Shown piece after piece: positions 45,262 through 53,828 of a stretch of 64,000 bases of DNA. Position 1 is the first letter of the stretch. The number at the start of each line of letters is the position of its first letter. Source of the stretch: Leeia speluncae (GTDB lineage Bacteria > Pseudomonadota > Gammaproteobacteria > Burkholderiales > Leeiaceae); contig NZ_JAJBZT010000007.1 in assembly GCF_020564625.1 (NCBI RefSeq), positions 62,001 through 126,000 on the forward strand, in the 5' to 3' direction. The notes under the pieces were generated by a model. The model did not search any database. It worked only from the letters and a program-made list of their open reading frames with translations, and had not been told where the DNA came from. The translations under genes and the position numbers were made by a program.

Positions 45262-45750
45262 TTAACTAGCAGAAGCTGGTTTTTCAACCAAAGCAGCTGT
45301 TGACGCAGGCATTTCTGGTGCGGATGCCGGTTTTTCTGCTACACCTGAAGCCGTTGCTTCTTTTAATACAGGACGAACAGCTGGCATCACATCGCCAGAG
45401 AATTTGCTTAGCGCATCGTTTTCAAACCAAACAGTAAACTGTTTTTGTTCGACGAGCTGATCATCTTTATATAAGCGATAGACGTAATCCCAGCGGTTTG
45501 CATGGAATGCGTCTTGTAATAGGGGAGTGCCTAGCAAAAACTTGACTTGAGCCTTGGTCATGCCTGGTTTTAACTTGTCTACACTATCTTGTGTAACGTA
45601 ATTCCCTTGGATGATATCCATTTTATATGGGGTAATTGCGTTTGCTACGGTAGTAGCGGTTCCACAACCGCTTAAACCCAAAGCAATCAAAGAGGAAGAT
45701 ACAAGTACGAGTGCGGTACCGGTCATGCGCCCAAACAATGGTGTTGACAT
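45262..45750 (-). CDS. bamE: Outer membrane assembly lipoprotein BamE
   Basis: The 162-residue protein has a lipoprotein signal with lipobox LSGC. The BamE domain follows: PYKMDIIQGNYVTQDSVDKLKPGMTKAQVKFLLGTPLLQDAFHANRWDYVYRL (described here in fragments: GNYVTQ, GMTKAQV, LLGTPL, RWDYVYR). BamE helps BamD and BamA insert outer-membrane beta-barrels. An Ala/Pro/Ser-rich tail after residue 125 is an addition often seen in Betaproteobacteria. ATG 45750 and ATG 45726 are both possible starts. It is divergent from fur, a widely conserved pairing. Confidence 0.94.
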   Translation of the reverse strand: MSTPLFGRMTGTALVLVSSSLIALGLSGCGTATTVANAITPYKMDIIQGNYVTQDSVDKLKPGMTKAQVKFLLGTPLLQDAFHANRWDYVYRLYKDDQLVEQKQFTVWFENDALSKFSGDVMPAVRPVLKEATASGVAEKPASAPEMPASTAALVEKPASAS

Positions 45751-45910
45751 GTTTTTCCTTGTGACATTTTAGTTTTGGTCTGCGCCATTAGGCAGACAGG
45801 TCTATCAATTGACCAATATCAATCATATTAGCTGGTCATTATACTTTGCAGGTAGGCAAAGTCATCAAAAGACATTATGATAACCTAACCTGATCTGTTT
45901 GAGTGTTTGC

Positions 45911-46339
45911 ATGAATAAAGCGAGTGAATTAAAAGGGGCTGGTTTAAAAGCAACCGGTCCACGTATGCGTATCCTTGAGTTGTTTGAAGCAAGTGAAACG
46001 CGCCATATGTCTGCTGAAGACGTTTATCGCCAACTAATTAGTGAAGGTGATGATGTTGGATTAGCGACGGTTTACCGCGTATTAACGCAGTTTGAACAGG
46101 CGGGTATTCTAGAACGTCATTACTTTGAAGGCGGTAAAGCAGTCTTCGAACTAAGACCAGAAGGCCATCATGACCACCTTGTCTGTGTAGACTGTGGCAT
46201 GGTTGAAGAATTCTTTGATTCTGAGATTGAACGTCGCCAAGATAAAATTGCGAAAGAACGCAATTTTACGATTCATTCCCATTCTTTATATTTGTATGGG
46301 TTATGTAAAACTTGTGCTGAAAAGCCACGTCGTCGCTAA
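45911..46339 (+). CDS. fur: Ferric uptake regulator
   Basis: The 142-residue protein has an N-terminal winged helix ([48 protein letters not shown]) and the metal-binding C-terminal domain with [11 protein letters not shown] and CKTC. With iron it represses iron-uptake genes. ATG 45911 ([12 protein letters not shown]) is the family-typical start; a TTG four codons upstream is not. The 160-base bamE/fur intergenic region has AT-rich stretches, but I cannot point to a confident 19-bp Fur box. aat follows about 50 bases after the stop. Confidence 0.96.
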   Translation: MNKASELKGAGLKATGPRMRILELFEASETRHMSAEDVYRQLISEGDDVGLATVYRVLTQFEQAGILERHYFEGGKAVFELRPEGHHDHLVCVDCGMVEEFFDSEIERRQDKIAKERNFTIHSHSLYLYGLCKTCAEKPRRR

Positions 46340-46390
46340 ATATCCCTAGATAAACAAGCATTTAGCAATGAATGCTTGTTTATTGTCTAT

Positions 46391-47128
46391 ATGATCCCTT
46401 GGTTAGATCGTTCCCTTCGTTTTCCCGATCCATCTACTGCGCTAACTGAACCAAATGGTTTACTTGCTGCAGGAGGTGATTTAAGTGCTCGTCGATTATT
46501 GGCGGCTTATCATCATGGGATTTTTCCTTGGTATAACCCAGGTGAACCTATCTTATGGTGGAGCCCAGATCCACGGATGATTATTTATCCGGATCAAATT
46601 CGGGTACACCGGTCCCTATCAAAGGTATTACGTAACAAACCCTTCCAATTAAAGTGTAACCAGGCATTTGATCAAGTGATGGACGCTTGTGCTGCGCCAC
46701 GTGGTGGACAAGCGGGTACTTGGATTGTGGATGATATTAAGCAAGCCTACCACCGCTTGTTTGTAACTGGGCATGCGCATTCGATTGAATGTTGGCTGGA
46801 TAATCGCTTGGTAGGTGGTTTGTATGGCGTGGCCATTGGCAAAATGTTCTTCGGTGAATCGATGTTTAGCAAGGTTCCAGATGCCTCTAAAATAGCCTTA
46901 ACCGGCTTATGCCGTATTCTAGATTTTCATCAGTTCGATATGATAGATTGCCAAATGTATACTGACCATTTGGCGTTTATGGGTGGGGAAACCATGCGGC
47001 GTGGTGAATTTCTGCTACGCTTAGATAAAGCGGTTAAAAAGCCTGCGATAGTAGACCTGTGGGGTGGGTTTGCTAGTGAGTCGGGTATTAGTACCTCTAT
47101 CTTAAGTGATAAGTTGATCGCAATTTAA
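46391..47128 (+). CDS. aat: Leucyl/phenylalanyl-tRNA--protein transferase
   Basis: The 245-residue protein shows the Aat motifs FPDPSTALTEPNGLLAAGGDLSARRLLAAY, GIFPWYNPGEPILWWSPDPRM, and later GGLYGVAIGKMFFGESMFS, LTGLCRIL, and DCQMYTDHLAFMGGE. It adds Leu or Phe to proteins with N-terminal Arg or Lys, targeting them to ClpAP through ClpS (N-degron pathway). The start is ATG 46391. It is adjacent to bpt, which performs the matching step on acidic N-termini. Confidence 0.96.
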   Translation: MIPWLDRSLRFPDPSTALTEPNGLLAAGGDLSARRLLAAYHHGIFPWYNPGEPILWWSPDPRMIIYPDQIRVHRSLSKVLRNKPFQLKCNQAFDQVMDACAAPRGGQAGTWIVDDIKQAYHRLFVTGHAHSIECWLDNRLVGGLYGVAIGKMFFGESMFSKVPDASKIALTGLCRILDFHQFDMIDCQMYTDHLAFMGGETMRRGEFLLRLDKAVKKPAIVDLWGGFASESGISTSILSDKLIAI

Positions 47129-47172
47129 TGTTGTTATATTGCTAGTCGGAACATTCACTGAGGGCGAAAATC

Positions 47173-47925
47173 ATGAGTGGACAAGAATCAGGACGCCAAC
47201 AGTTCGTACAATTTTATAGTACGTCTTCCTACCAATGTAGTTATCTAGACAATCAACGTGCTAGGTCGCAAGTGGCGATTACGAATGAAGCCGTTGATAG
47301 AGAAACCTACAGTCAATTAATTCGTCACGGCTTTCGCCGCAGCGGTATGTTTGTATACCGCCCACACTGTGACTTGTGCCGTGCGTGCGTGCCTGTGCGC
47401 TTAGTTGCCAATGGATTTAGTCCAAATCGAACGCAACGAAAAATTTGGAACCGCCAATCTGATATGCAGGTGAATATTATTCGGCCTGTTGAAAAAGCAG
47501 AGCATTATCATCTTTATCAGCGCTACCAAAAAAGTAGGCATGCGGGTGGTGGCATGGATGAAGATGGCTATGACCAATACCGAAGTTTTCTGCTCAAAAG
47601 TCCTGTTGATACATGGTTGGTTGAATTTCGCAAAAATGGCGTATTAAAAATCGTCAGCGTAATTGATATGTTAGATGATGGTTTGTCTGCGGTTTACACC
47701 TTTTTTGAACCAGATGAACCAGAAGCTAGCTATGGTGTTTATACCATTATGTGGCAAGTGCAGTATTTACAACAAATTGGCAAACCATACGTCTATTTAG
47801 GGTATTGGATTGAGAATTGTCGCAAAATGAATTACAAATCTGCCTATCAGCCACTAGAAAAATTGCAAGATGGCGTGTGGCACGCTTGGCCGAAAGCAGA
47901 AGGTACGGCGCCTCAACCAGAGTGA
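47173..47925 (+). CDS. bpt: Aspartate/glutamate leucyltransferase
   Basis: The 250-residue protein is an ATE1-like transferase. Its N-terminal cysteine cluster is RPHCDLCRACVPVRL near residue 58. RKMNYKSAYQPLEKL near residue 218 and YLGYWIENC are also family features. Bpt transfers Leu from Leu-tRNA to proteins with N-terminal Asp or Glu, so with Aat it makes primary destabilising residues for ClpS/ClpAP. It begins 44 bases after aat on the same strand. The MltF-like gene starts about 50 bases later. Confidence 0.95.
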   Translation: MSGQESGRQQFVQFYSTSSYQCSYLDNQRARSQVAITNEAVDRETYSQLIRHGFRRSGMFVYRPHCDLCRACVPVRLVANGFSPNRTQRKIWNRQSDMQVNIIRPVEKAEHYHLYQRYQKSRHAGGGMDEDGYDQYRSFLLKSPVDTWLVEFRKNGVLKIVSVIDMLDDGLSAVYTFFEPDEPEASYGVYTIMWQVQYLQQIGKPYVYLGYWIENCRKMNYKSAYQPLEKLQDGVWHAWPKAEGTAPQPE

Positions 47926-47977
47926 GAAGGGGTCTAGATGATTCAACTTTGTTTACTTGTCAATGTAAGAGGTTTCT

Positions 47978-49462
47978 TTGCATAGGCGGTATACACATTC
48001 GCGACGAAAGTGGCGTTATGTGTTGAGCTTATTTGGCATGATGGCCATGTTAAGTGGCTGCCAAAAGGCAGAAGAGGAAGCCTCTCATTCCCAATACACT
48101 GAAGATGCTAAACATCTTGTCGTTATTACTCGAAACGATAGCTCTACCTACTTCATTGATGAAAATGGAGCACCTGGTGGGTTTGAATTTGAACTGGTCA
48201 CAAAGTATGCAAAGTCGATTGGCAAAACGGTTAAATGGAAGCTAGTTAACCAAGTGTCTGAAGTGGTGCCATTGTTAAAAGCTGGCAAGGCAGACATGGC
48301 TGCACTTGGGATTTCTAACCGATTTGCGACCAATGCCAATATCCCGCTTGGTCCTATCTATAAAAGGGTGACACCTGTGGTGGTGTATCACCGTTCTAAT
48401 TTAAAACCAATTAAGAAAATTAAAGACTTAGTTGGGCATGATGTCAAAATTGAATATGGCAGTGGTGCGGCGAGTGATCTGGAAGCGCTGTCTAAAAATA
48501 TCCCTAACCTTAAGTGGACGTTGAGTGATCAGGACTCCCCGGAAGAGTTAATTGAAGCGGTGGCTAATCAAGCGCTAGATGTAACGATTGCCAATGAAGT
48601 GTTGGCCAAGCACATGAAGCGTTTCTACCCGGATTTGGAAATTGGCCCTTCATTAGGGGCAAATGAGCCGGTTACTTGGCTATTTGCAGAGCATAGAGAG
48701 GTTCTGGTTCAGTCTGCCAATTCTTTCATTGTCGGTGCGCAAAAAGATGGTAGCGTCAAACGGTTGATGGATAGATATTACGGTCATTTAGACCGTTTGC
48801 AACCAGCCGATGTGACTAAGTTTCTGCAGCAACGCGTAGAAGTACTCCCTAAATTACGCCCATTCTTTCATGAAGCGCAAAAGCTAACCGGCATTGATTG
48901 GCGATTGCTAGCCGCTGTGGGGTATCAAGAGTCTCACTGGAACCCATTAGCAGTGTCTCCTGCTGGCGTGCGTGGATTAATGATGCTGACCGAGCAAACT
49001 GCCGCGATAATGGGGGTGAAAAACCGCACAGATGCTAGGCAAAATATTTTAGGTGGGGCGAAATATATTCGTCGGCTCGTGGAGTCATTGCCGTTACAGA
49101 TTGTTGAGCCAGACCGGAATTGGATTGCGCTTGCGGCCTACAATACTGGCTTAGGGCATTTAGAAGATGCAAGGGTTTTGGCAGATAGACAAAAGATGAA
49201 TCCAGATGCTTGGATTGATTTAAAAGGCACGCTTGTTCAACTTAGAAACCCAAAATGGTTTACCAAAGTAAAACATGGTTATGCAAGAGGTGGGGAGACA
49301 GTTATTTTTGTAGAAAATATCCGTACGTACTACGATATTTTGTCTAAATTTGAACAACCTTTAGTAGAGGTTTTTCCACCAAAAATGGGAATAGAGTTAC
49401 CTGCTAGCCAAGGTGGTCACAAGTCAACGATTACCCCAAATAGACTGACCGCACCGACATAA
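47978..49462 (+). CDS. MltF-like lytic transglycosylase lipoprotein
   Basis: The 494-residue protein has an N-terminal lipoprotein signal (LSLFGMMAMLSGC). A solute-binding type 3 domain follows (about 45-290), with HLVVITRNDSSTYF, GAPGGFEFELVTKYA and a PVVVYHRS segment. A C-terminal SLT domain (about 300-440) has GYQESHWNPLAVSPAG with the catalytic Glu, GLMMLTEQTA, and ALAAYNTGLGHL. The architecture is that of MltF, which cleaves peptidoglycan to anhydro-muropeptides. Translation probably starts at TTG 47978, with AAGAGG five bases before it; the next ATG lies inside the signal. Length and domain order are normal. Confidence 0.9.
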   Translation: MHRRYTHSRRKWRYVLSLFGMMAMLSGCQKAEEEASHSQYTEDAKHLVVITRNDSSTYFIDENGAPGGFEFELVTKYAKSIGKTVKWKLVNQVSEVVPLLKAGKADMAALGISNRFATNANIPLGPIYKRVTPVVVYHRSNLKPIKKIKDLVGHDVKIEYGSGAASDLEALSKNIPNLKWTLSDQDSPEELIEAVANQALDVTIANEVLAKHMKRFYPDLEIGPSLGANEPVTWLFAEHREVLVQSANSFIVGAQKDGSVKRLMDRYYGHLDRLQPADVTKFLQQRVEVLPKLRPFFHEAQKLTGIDWRLLAAVGYQESHWNPLAVSPAGVRGLMMLTEQTAAIMGVKNRTDARQNILGGAKYIRRLVESLPLQIVEPDRNWIALAAYNTGLGHLEDARVLADRQKMNPDAWIDLKGTLVQLRNPKWFTKVKHGYARGGETVIFVENIRTYYDILSKFEQPLVEVFPPKMGIELPASQGGHKSTITPNRLTAPT

Positions 49463-49495
49463 AAAAGCGAGCAACCAAAGTTGCTCGCTTTTTTA
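49461..49495. terminator. Bidirectional terminator between mltF-like gene and dnaE
   Basis: AAAAAAGCGAGCAA, loop CCAAAG, TTGCTCGCTTTTTT is a perfect 14-base stem with A- and T-runs on either side, so it can end both convergent transcripts. Confidence 0.94.
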
Positions 49496-49509
49496 TGGAT
49501 CAATACCAC

Positions 49510-52500
49510 TTAGAAACAGATTTTGGGCACCTGATTAAACTGCTTTTTAATCTGCACCAGCAAACTATCATCTAAACGGATTCGCCATTGGCGGGAAAGC
49601 TCAATATTTGCTGTTGCTTTCTCGTTTTTCACACCCAAGCGAACAATCATCCCATTTTCGTCTTTAAACGGTGCTAACAGGTCTAAAAACTGTTGAGGCG
49701 GTAGATTGTTTGGGTAGTCCATCTCCAGCGCTTGGGCAAATCGGGTACGGGCTTCGTTAAAGGTCATTACATTATCTGCAATGATGCGCACGCCACCACT
49801 AAAGTCATCATTGCTGACTTTGCCTTCAATCACTAACAGGCTATCAACGGTGAGTTTAGATTGGAATTGCTCTAATGTTTCTGCGTAGAAGGTGACATCT
49901 TGCGTAGCTGATGCATCATCAATCGTTACAAACGCCATTTTTCCGCGATTACCCACTTTAGTACGCACGGCGACGACGATGCCCGCCAACCGTTGTGGCG
50001 CTTTATCTGGGTTGAGGCTAGAGAGTCTAGTGCGAATAAATGGGGTTACTTCTTTACGATAAGCATTAAATGGGTGTCCTGATAGGTAGAAACCAATGGC
50101 TAGTTTTTCTTCTTGCAGGCGAACCTTTTCATCCCAAGCTTCTACGTCGTCCATTGTTACTTGGTGTTCTGGCGTATCGTCGAACATATCAAACAAGCTA
50201 ACTTGCGCAGCATTTGCCGCTGCAACTTCAGCGTGTTCCATCGCCTTACTCACGTTAGCGAGTAATTTAGCGCGGTTTAATTCGATTTTATCGAAGGCGC
50301 CAGCACGGATGAGCGCTTCAATTGTTCTACGGTTGACGACGCGTTTATCGGTACGATCGCAGAAATCAAACAGGTCTTTAAATGGCCCATTTTTTTCACG
50401 TTCAGCCGCGATGTGCTCAACCGCCTGTTCACCCGTACCTTTAATCGCACCAAGCGCATAGCGAATCCGTTTGGTATCAACTGGTACAAAGCGGTAGAAA
50501 CTTTCGTTTACGTCTGGTGGTAAAAACTCTAATTTATTATCAATAGAGTCTTCAAAGAACACGCGTAACTGATCGGTATTATCCAATTCCGATGACAACG
50601 TTGCGGCCATAAAGGCAGCAGGGTGGTGCGCTTTTAACCATGCGGTGTGGTAAGACACCACGGCGTAGGCAGCGGTGTGCGACTTGTTAAAGCCGTACTC
50701 CGCAAACTTGGTCATCAAGTCAAATAGCTGTTCCGCAAGGGCAGGGTTGTAGCCTTTCTCTTTGGCACCTTCTGCGATGATGGTCCGGTGTTTGGCCATC
50801 TCTTCGGGTTTCTTTTTACCCATCGCACGGCGAAGCATATCTGCGCCACCAAGGGTATAACCCCCGATGATCTGGGAAATCTGCATCACCTGTTCTTGAT
50901 ACACGATCACACCATAGGTTGGTGATAGGCAATCTTTTAAGTCTGGGTGGAAATAATCAATTTCCTGCTTTCCGGCTTTACGTAAGATAAAGTCGTCCAC
51001 CATCCCTGAACCCAGTGGGCCCGGACGATAAAGCGCCAATACCGCAATAATATCTTCAAAACGGTCGGGCTTTAACTTGGTGAGTAGTTTTTTCATCCCA
51101 TCCGATTCCAGCTGGAAGATAGCGGTCGTATTCGCTTCTTGCAGCACCTTATAGGCGGCAGGATCGGTAAAAGGAAGTTCTTCTAAACGAAGATCAAAGC
51201 TAGGATCTAACTTTTTAACGTACTTCAGCGCGAGGTCGATAATGGTTAAGTTTCGTAGGCCTAAGAAGTCAAACTTCACTAGACCAATTTGCTCAACGTC
51301 ATCTTTATCAAACTGACTCACCACGCTCTCTGAGCCTGGCTGCGCATACATTGGGCAGAAATCGGTAATCTTGCCTGGTGCAATCAATACACCACCGGCG
51401 TGCATACCAATGTTTCTGGTCATGCCTTCTAGGCGTGTGGCCAGATCCCATAACTCTTTAAGTTCTTCTTCGTTTTCAAGACGATCACGAAGAATGGGTT
51501 CCATCTCTACAGCGTCAGATAGACTGTATTGCTTACCCGGTGCGGCAGGAATTAGCTTAGAGATACCATCACAGAAGTTGTAAGGTAAGTCGAGTACACG
51601 ACCCACGTCACGTACTACGGCTTTGGCCGCCATCGTACCGAAGGTGGCAATCTGAGACACCGCATCGACACCGTATTTGTGGCGAACGTATTCAATCACA
51701 CGCCAACGGTTGTCCTGACAGAAGTCAATATCAAAGTCGGGCATGGATACCCGCTCTGGGTTTAGGAAACGCTCAAAAAGCAGGGCATAGGCGGTTGGGT
51801 CTAGATCGGTAATCCCCAAGCTATACGCAACTAATGAACCCGCGCCCGAACCCCGACCTGGACCAACTGGGCAACCATTGTTTTTTGCCCAGTTAATAAA
51901 GTCCGCAACGATCAGGAAGTAACCCGGGAAGCCCATTTGTAAAATGGTATCTGTTTCAAACTTTAGGCGATCAAGATAACGTGGACGTTCTTCATCACGC
52001 TTGGCTTCGTCAGGGTAAAGTTCGATTAAACGTTTTTCTAGGCCTTCTTTCGCGCTATACACTAGAAAATCATCTAGTGTCATGCCATCTGGCGTTGGAA
52101 AGAGTGGTAGATAATTTTTACCCAACGTAACGGTTAGGTTACATAGCTTGGCAATTTGTAGTGTGTTGGCTAAAGCCTCAGGATAATCGGCGAATAGATC
52201 GCACATTTGATCTTGAGTTTTGAAGTATTGTTGCGGAGTAAAATGTTTTGGTCGACGTTTGTCTGAAAGTGTAAAGCCTTCTGAAATACAAACGCGAGCT
52301 TCATGTGCTTTGAAGTCATCTTCCGTCATGAATTGCACAGGGTGAGTTGCCACCAGCGGCAAGCCAAGTTCAACCGCTAGCTGAGCCATTGGTGCGACAA
52401 GTCCATCTACCGCTGAGTCGCCTGTACGTTGAATTTCCAAGAAGAAATTATTCGGAAAGCACTGTTCCCAGTGTTTTGCCGCTGCGACAGCTGCAGCATG

Positions 52501-52974
52501 ATTGCCGTTGGCTAAATTGATGCCTACTTCGCCCCAATTGGTGGCAGATAAGGCCAGCAAACCACTATTATCTCCGCCGTGTTCGGTGCTTTCTGCGCCT
52601 GCTTGGTGTATTAGCCATTCTGGCATTACTTCACCACGGCCGCGGTACTGATTTTTACGAAACGCCATAGTGAGTAAATCACAAAGGCGACCGTAACCTT
52701 GGCGGTTTTTTACTAGAATTAATAGACGATGCGGTTTGTCTCTATCTGCATGATTACTCACCCAGATATCACAGCCGATAATGGCTTTTAAGCCTTTTCC
52801 TCTAGCTGCTTTGTAAAATTTGACCATGCCAAATACGTTGGCCAAGTCGGTCAACGCCATTGCAGGCATTTGGTCTTTGAGTGCGGCTTTGACTGCATCA
52901 TCCACTCGGACAATGCCATCAACCACAGAATATTCGGAATGTAAGCGTAAGTGTACGAAGCGAGGTGTATTCAT
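49510..52974 (-). CDS. dnaE: DNA polymerase III alpha subunit
   Basis: The 1154-residue replicative polymerase has an N-terminal PHP domain (FVHLRLHSEYSVVDGIVRVDD). The polymerase palm includes CPVGPGRGSGAGSLVAY near residue 362 and the catalytic Asp segment PDFDIDFCQDNR near 407. GGADMLRRAMGKKKPEEM and EYGFNKSHTAAYAV follow near 720-770. A C-terminal OB-fold and beta-clamp-binding region completes it. It belongs to the DnaE1 class and synthesises chromosomal DNA with the clamp and epsilon subunit. It starts ATG 52974 (MNTPRFVHLR). Confidence 0.98.
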   Translation of the reverse strand: MNTPRFVHLRLHSEYSVVDGIVRVDDAVKAALKDQMPAMALTDLANVFGMVKFYKAARGKGLKAIIGCDIWVSNHADRDKPHRLLILVKNRQGYGRLCDLLTMAFRKNQYRGRGEVMPEWLIHQAGAESTEHGGDNSGLLALSATNWGEVGINLANGNHAAAVAAAKHWEQCFPNNFFLEIQRTGDSAVDGLVAPMAQLAVELGLPLVATHPVQFMTEDDFKAHEARVCISEGFTLSDKRRPKHFTPQQYFKTQDQMCDLFADYPEALANTLQIAKLCNLTVTLGKNYLPLFPTPDGMTLDDFLVYSAKEGLEKRLIELYPDEAKRDEERPRYLDRLKFETDTILQMGFPGYFLIVADFINWAKNNGCPVGPGRGSGAGSLVAYSLGITDLDPTAYALLFERFLNPERVSMPDFDIDFCQDNRWRVIEYVRHKYGVDAVSQIATFGTMAAKAVVRDVGRVLDLPYNFCDGISKLIPAAPGKQYSLSDAVEMEPILRDRLENEEELKELWDLATRLEGMTRNIGMHAGGVLIAPGKITDFCPMYAQPGSESVVSQFDKDDVEQIGLVKFDFLGLRNLTIIDLALKYVKKLDPSFDLRLEELPFTDPAAYKVLQEANTTAIFQLESDGMKKLLTKLKPDRFEDIIAVLALYRPGPLGSGMVDDFILRKAGKQEIDYFHPDLKDCLSPTYGVIVYQEQVMQISQIIGGYTLGGADMLRRAMGKKKPEEMAKHRTIIAEGAKEKGYNPALAEQLFDLMTKFAEYGFNKSHTAAYAVVSYHTAWLKAHHPAAFMAATLSSELDNTDQLRVFFEDSIDNKLEFLPPDVNESFYRFVPVDTKRIRYALGAIKGTGEQAVEHIAAEREKNGPFKDLFDFCDRTDKRVVNRRTIEALIRAGAFDKIELNRAKLLANVSKAMEHAEVAAANAAQVSLFDMFDDTPEHQVTMDDVEAWDEKVRLQEEKLAIGFYLSGHPFNAYRKEVTPFIRTRLSSLNPDKAPQRLAGIVVAVRTKVGNRGKMAFVTIDDASATQDVTFYAETLEQFQSKLTVDSLLVIEGKVSNDDFSGGVRIIADNVMTFNEARTRFAQALEMDYPNNLPPQQFLDLLAPFKDENGMIVRLGVKNEKATANIELSRQWRIRLDDSLLVQIKKQFNQVPKICF

Positions 52975-53010
52975 CTCGCTATTTTACCGTATTCACCGTG
53001 TTGGCTGAAA

Positions 53011-53039
53011 AAAAATGGCGGTGAAAACCGCCATTTTTT
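53011..53039. terminator. Rho-independent terminator upstream of dnaE
   Basis: AAAAATGGCGGT, loop GAAA, ACCGCCATTTTT is a perfect 12-base stem. It stops transcripts from the 53049-53699 gene before dnaE, so dnaE should have its own promoter in the adjoining ~35 bases or within the terminator region. Confidence 0.88.
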
Positions 53040-53048
53040 AAAGGATTT

Positions 53049-53699
53049 TTAAGCCGGAGAGACTTCGGTTTCGTTGAGTAACATTTTTTGCCAGAAAGGG
53101 TAGAACTCTCGAATAAGCCCTAAGAAGGCTTGTCTGACATTTTCTTGTGGAAGCAGCATGAGAATAGCATTTACCCCAGAGCGATAGACAGCAGACTGTA
53201 GTGGCTGTGTTCGCATTAAGAACATTAGGCAACGTAAGAAATAGTCTCTGATGGTGTAATCTTGCGAGGAAATTTTGCCCTCGACCCGACTAAGATAGTC
53301 TGAAAGGCAAGGTATTTCTTTTTTATCCCAACCTGCGGCGCACAGTTCAAACCAAATCTCTTCTAGACTTGCGCTAACTTTTAGATTGATGGGCTGCAAG
53401 GCAAAGCCATCACCGGAAGCCATTGCTGCTACCGTTTTTAAGTCTTCATTCCAAAATGGATAAAACTCTCTGGCAATAGAGACAAAAAAGTTGAGCGTTT
53501 CATCGGTCGCCATCTTATGCAACGTAGAATCCACTGCATGACGATAGGCAACACTATCATCCCGATCGCAGCCTTCTAGGGCGCTTACAAGGTAACGAAG
53601 AAAGTGTTTTCTCTGATTAAGACTCGCAGTGCTTGCCCCTTTTTGCTTGAGCAAATTAAGGTAAGCATCGAGTGAAGTTGGTTCTTGCTGTGCTGGCAT
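53049..53699 (-). CDS. Hypothetical protein made of two tandem copies of one unit
   Basis: I do not recognise this 216-residue protein, which has no signal peptide, membrane helix or known motif. Its two halves match each other at a constant offset of 120-121 residues. HFLRYLVSAL (32) aligns with YFLRCLMFLM (153). SVAYRHAVDSTL (49) aligns with SAVYRSGVNAIL (169). VSIAREFYPFW (73) aligns with LGLIREFYPFW (193). Each unit is about 75 residues and mostly helical, ending in the REFYPFW motif, with a 45-residue linker between. It starts with ATG 53699, upstream of dnaE and after recN, with no clear operon partner. Confidence 0.75.
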   Translation of the reverse strand: MPAQQEPTSLDAYLNLLKQKGASTASLNQRKHFLRYLVSALEGCDRDDSVAYRHAVDSTLHKMATDETLNFFVSIAREFYPFWNEDLKTVAAMASGDGFALQPINLKVSASLEEIWFELCAAGWDKKEIPCLSDYLSRVEGKISSQDYTIRDYFLRCLMFLMRTQPLQSAVYRSGVNAILMLLPQENVRQAFLGLIREFYPFWQKMLLNETEVSPA

Positions 53700-53828
53700 G
53701 ATACTGCATCTTATTAGTAGTTAATTGCAGCCTAGATGGAAACTACACTTTATGCAAGCTACACACCGATGTCATAGTGAAAACAATGCAGTTTTTTGAG
53801 ATTTGTCAGGTAATTTGCTTGCGAAGGA

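Noticed and set aside
45751-45910. Fur box in the bamE/fur intergenic region
   Set aside because: Some ATTATGATAA-like fragments resemble half a Fur box, but no convincing 19-bp site is visible.
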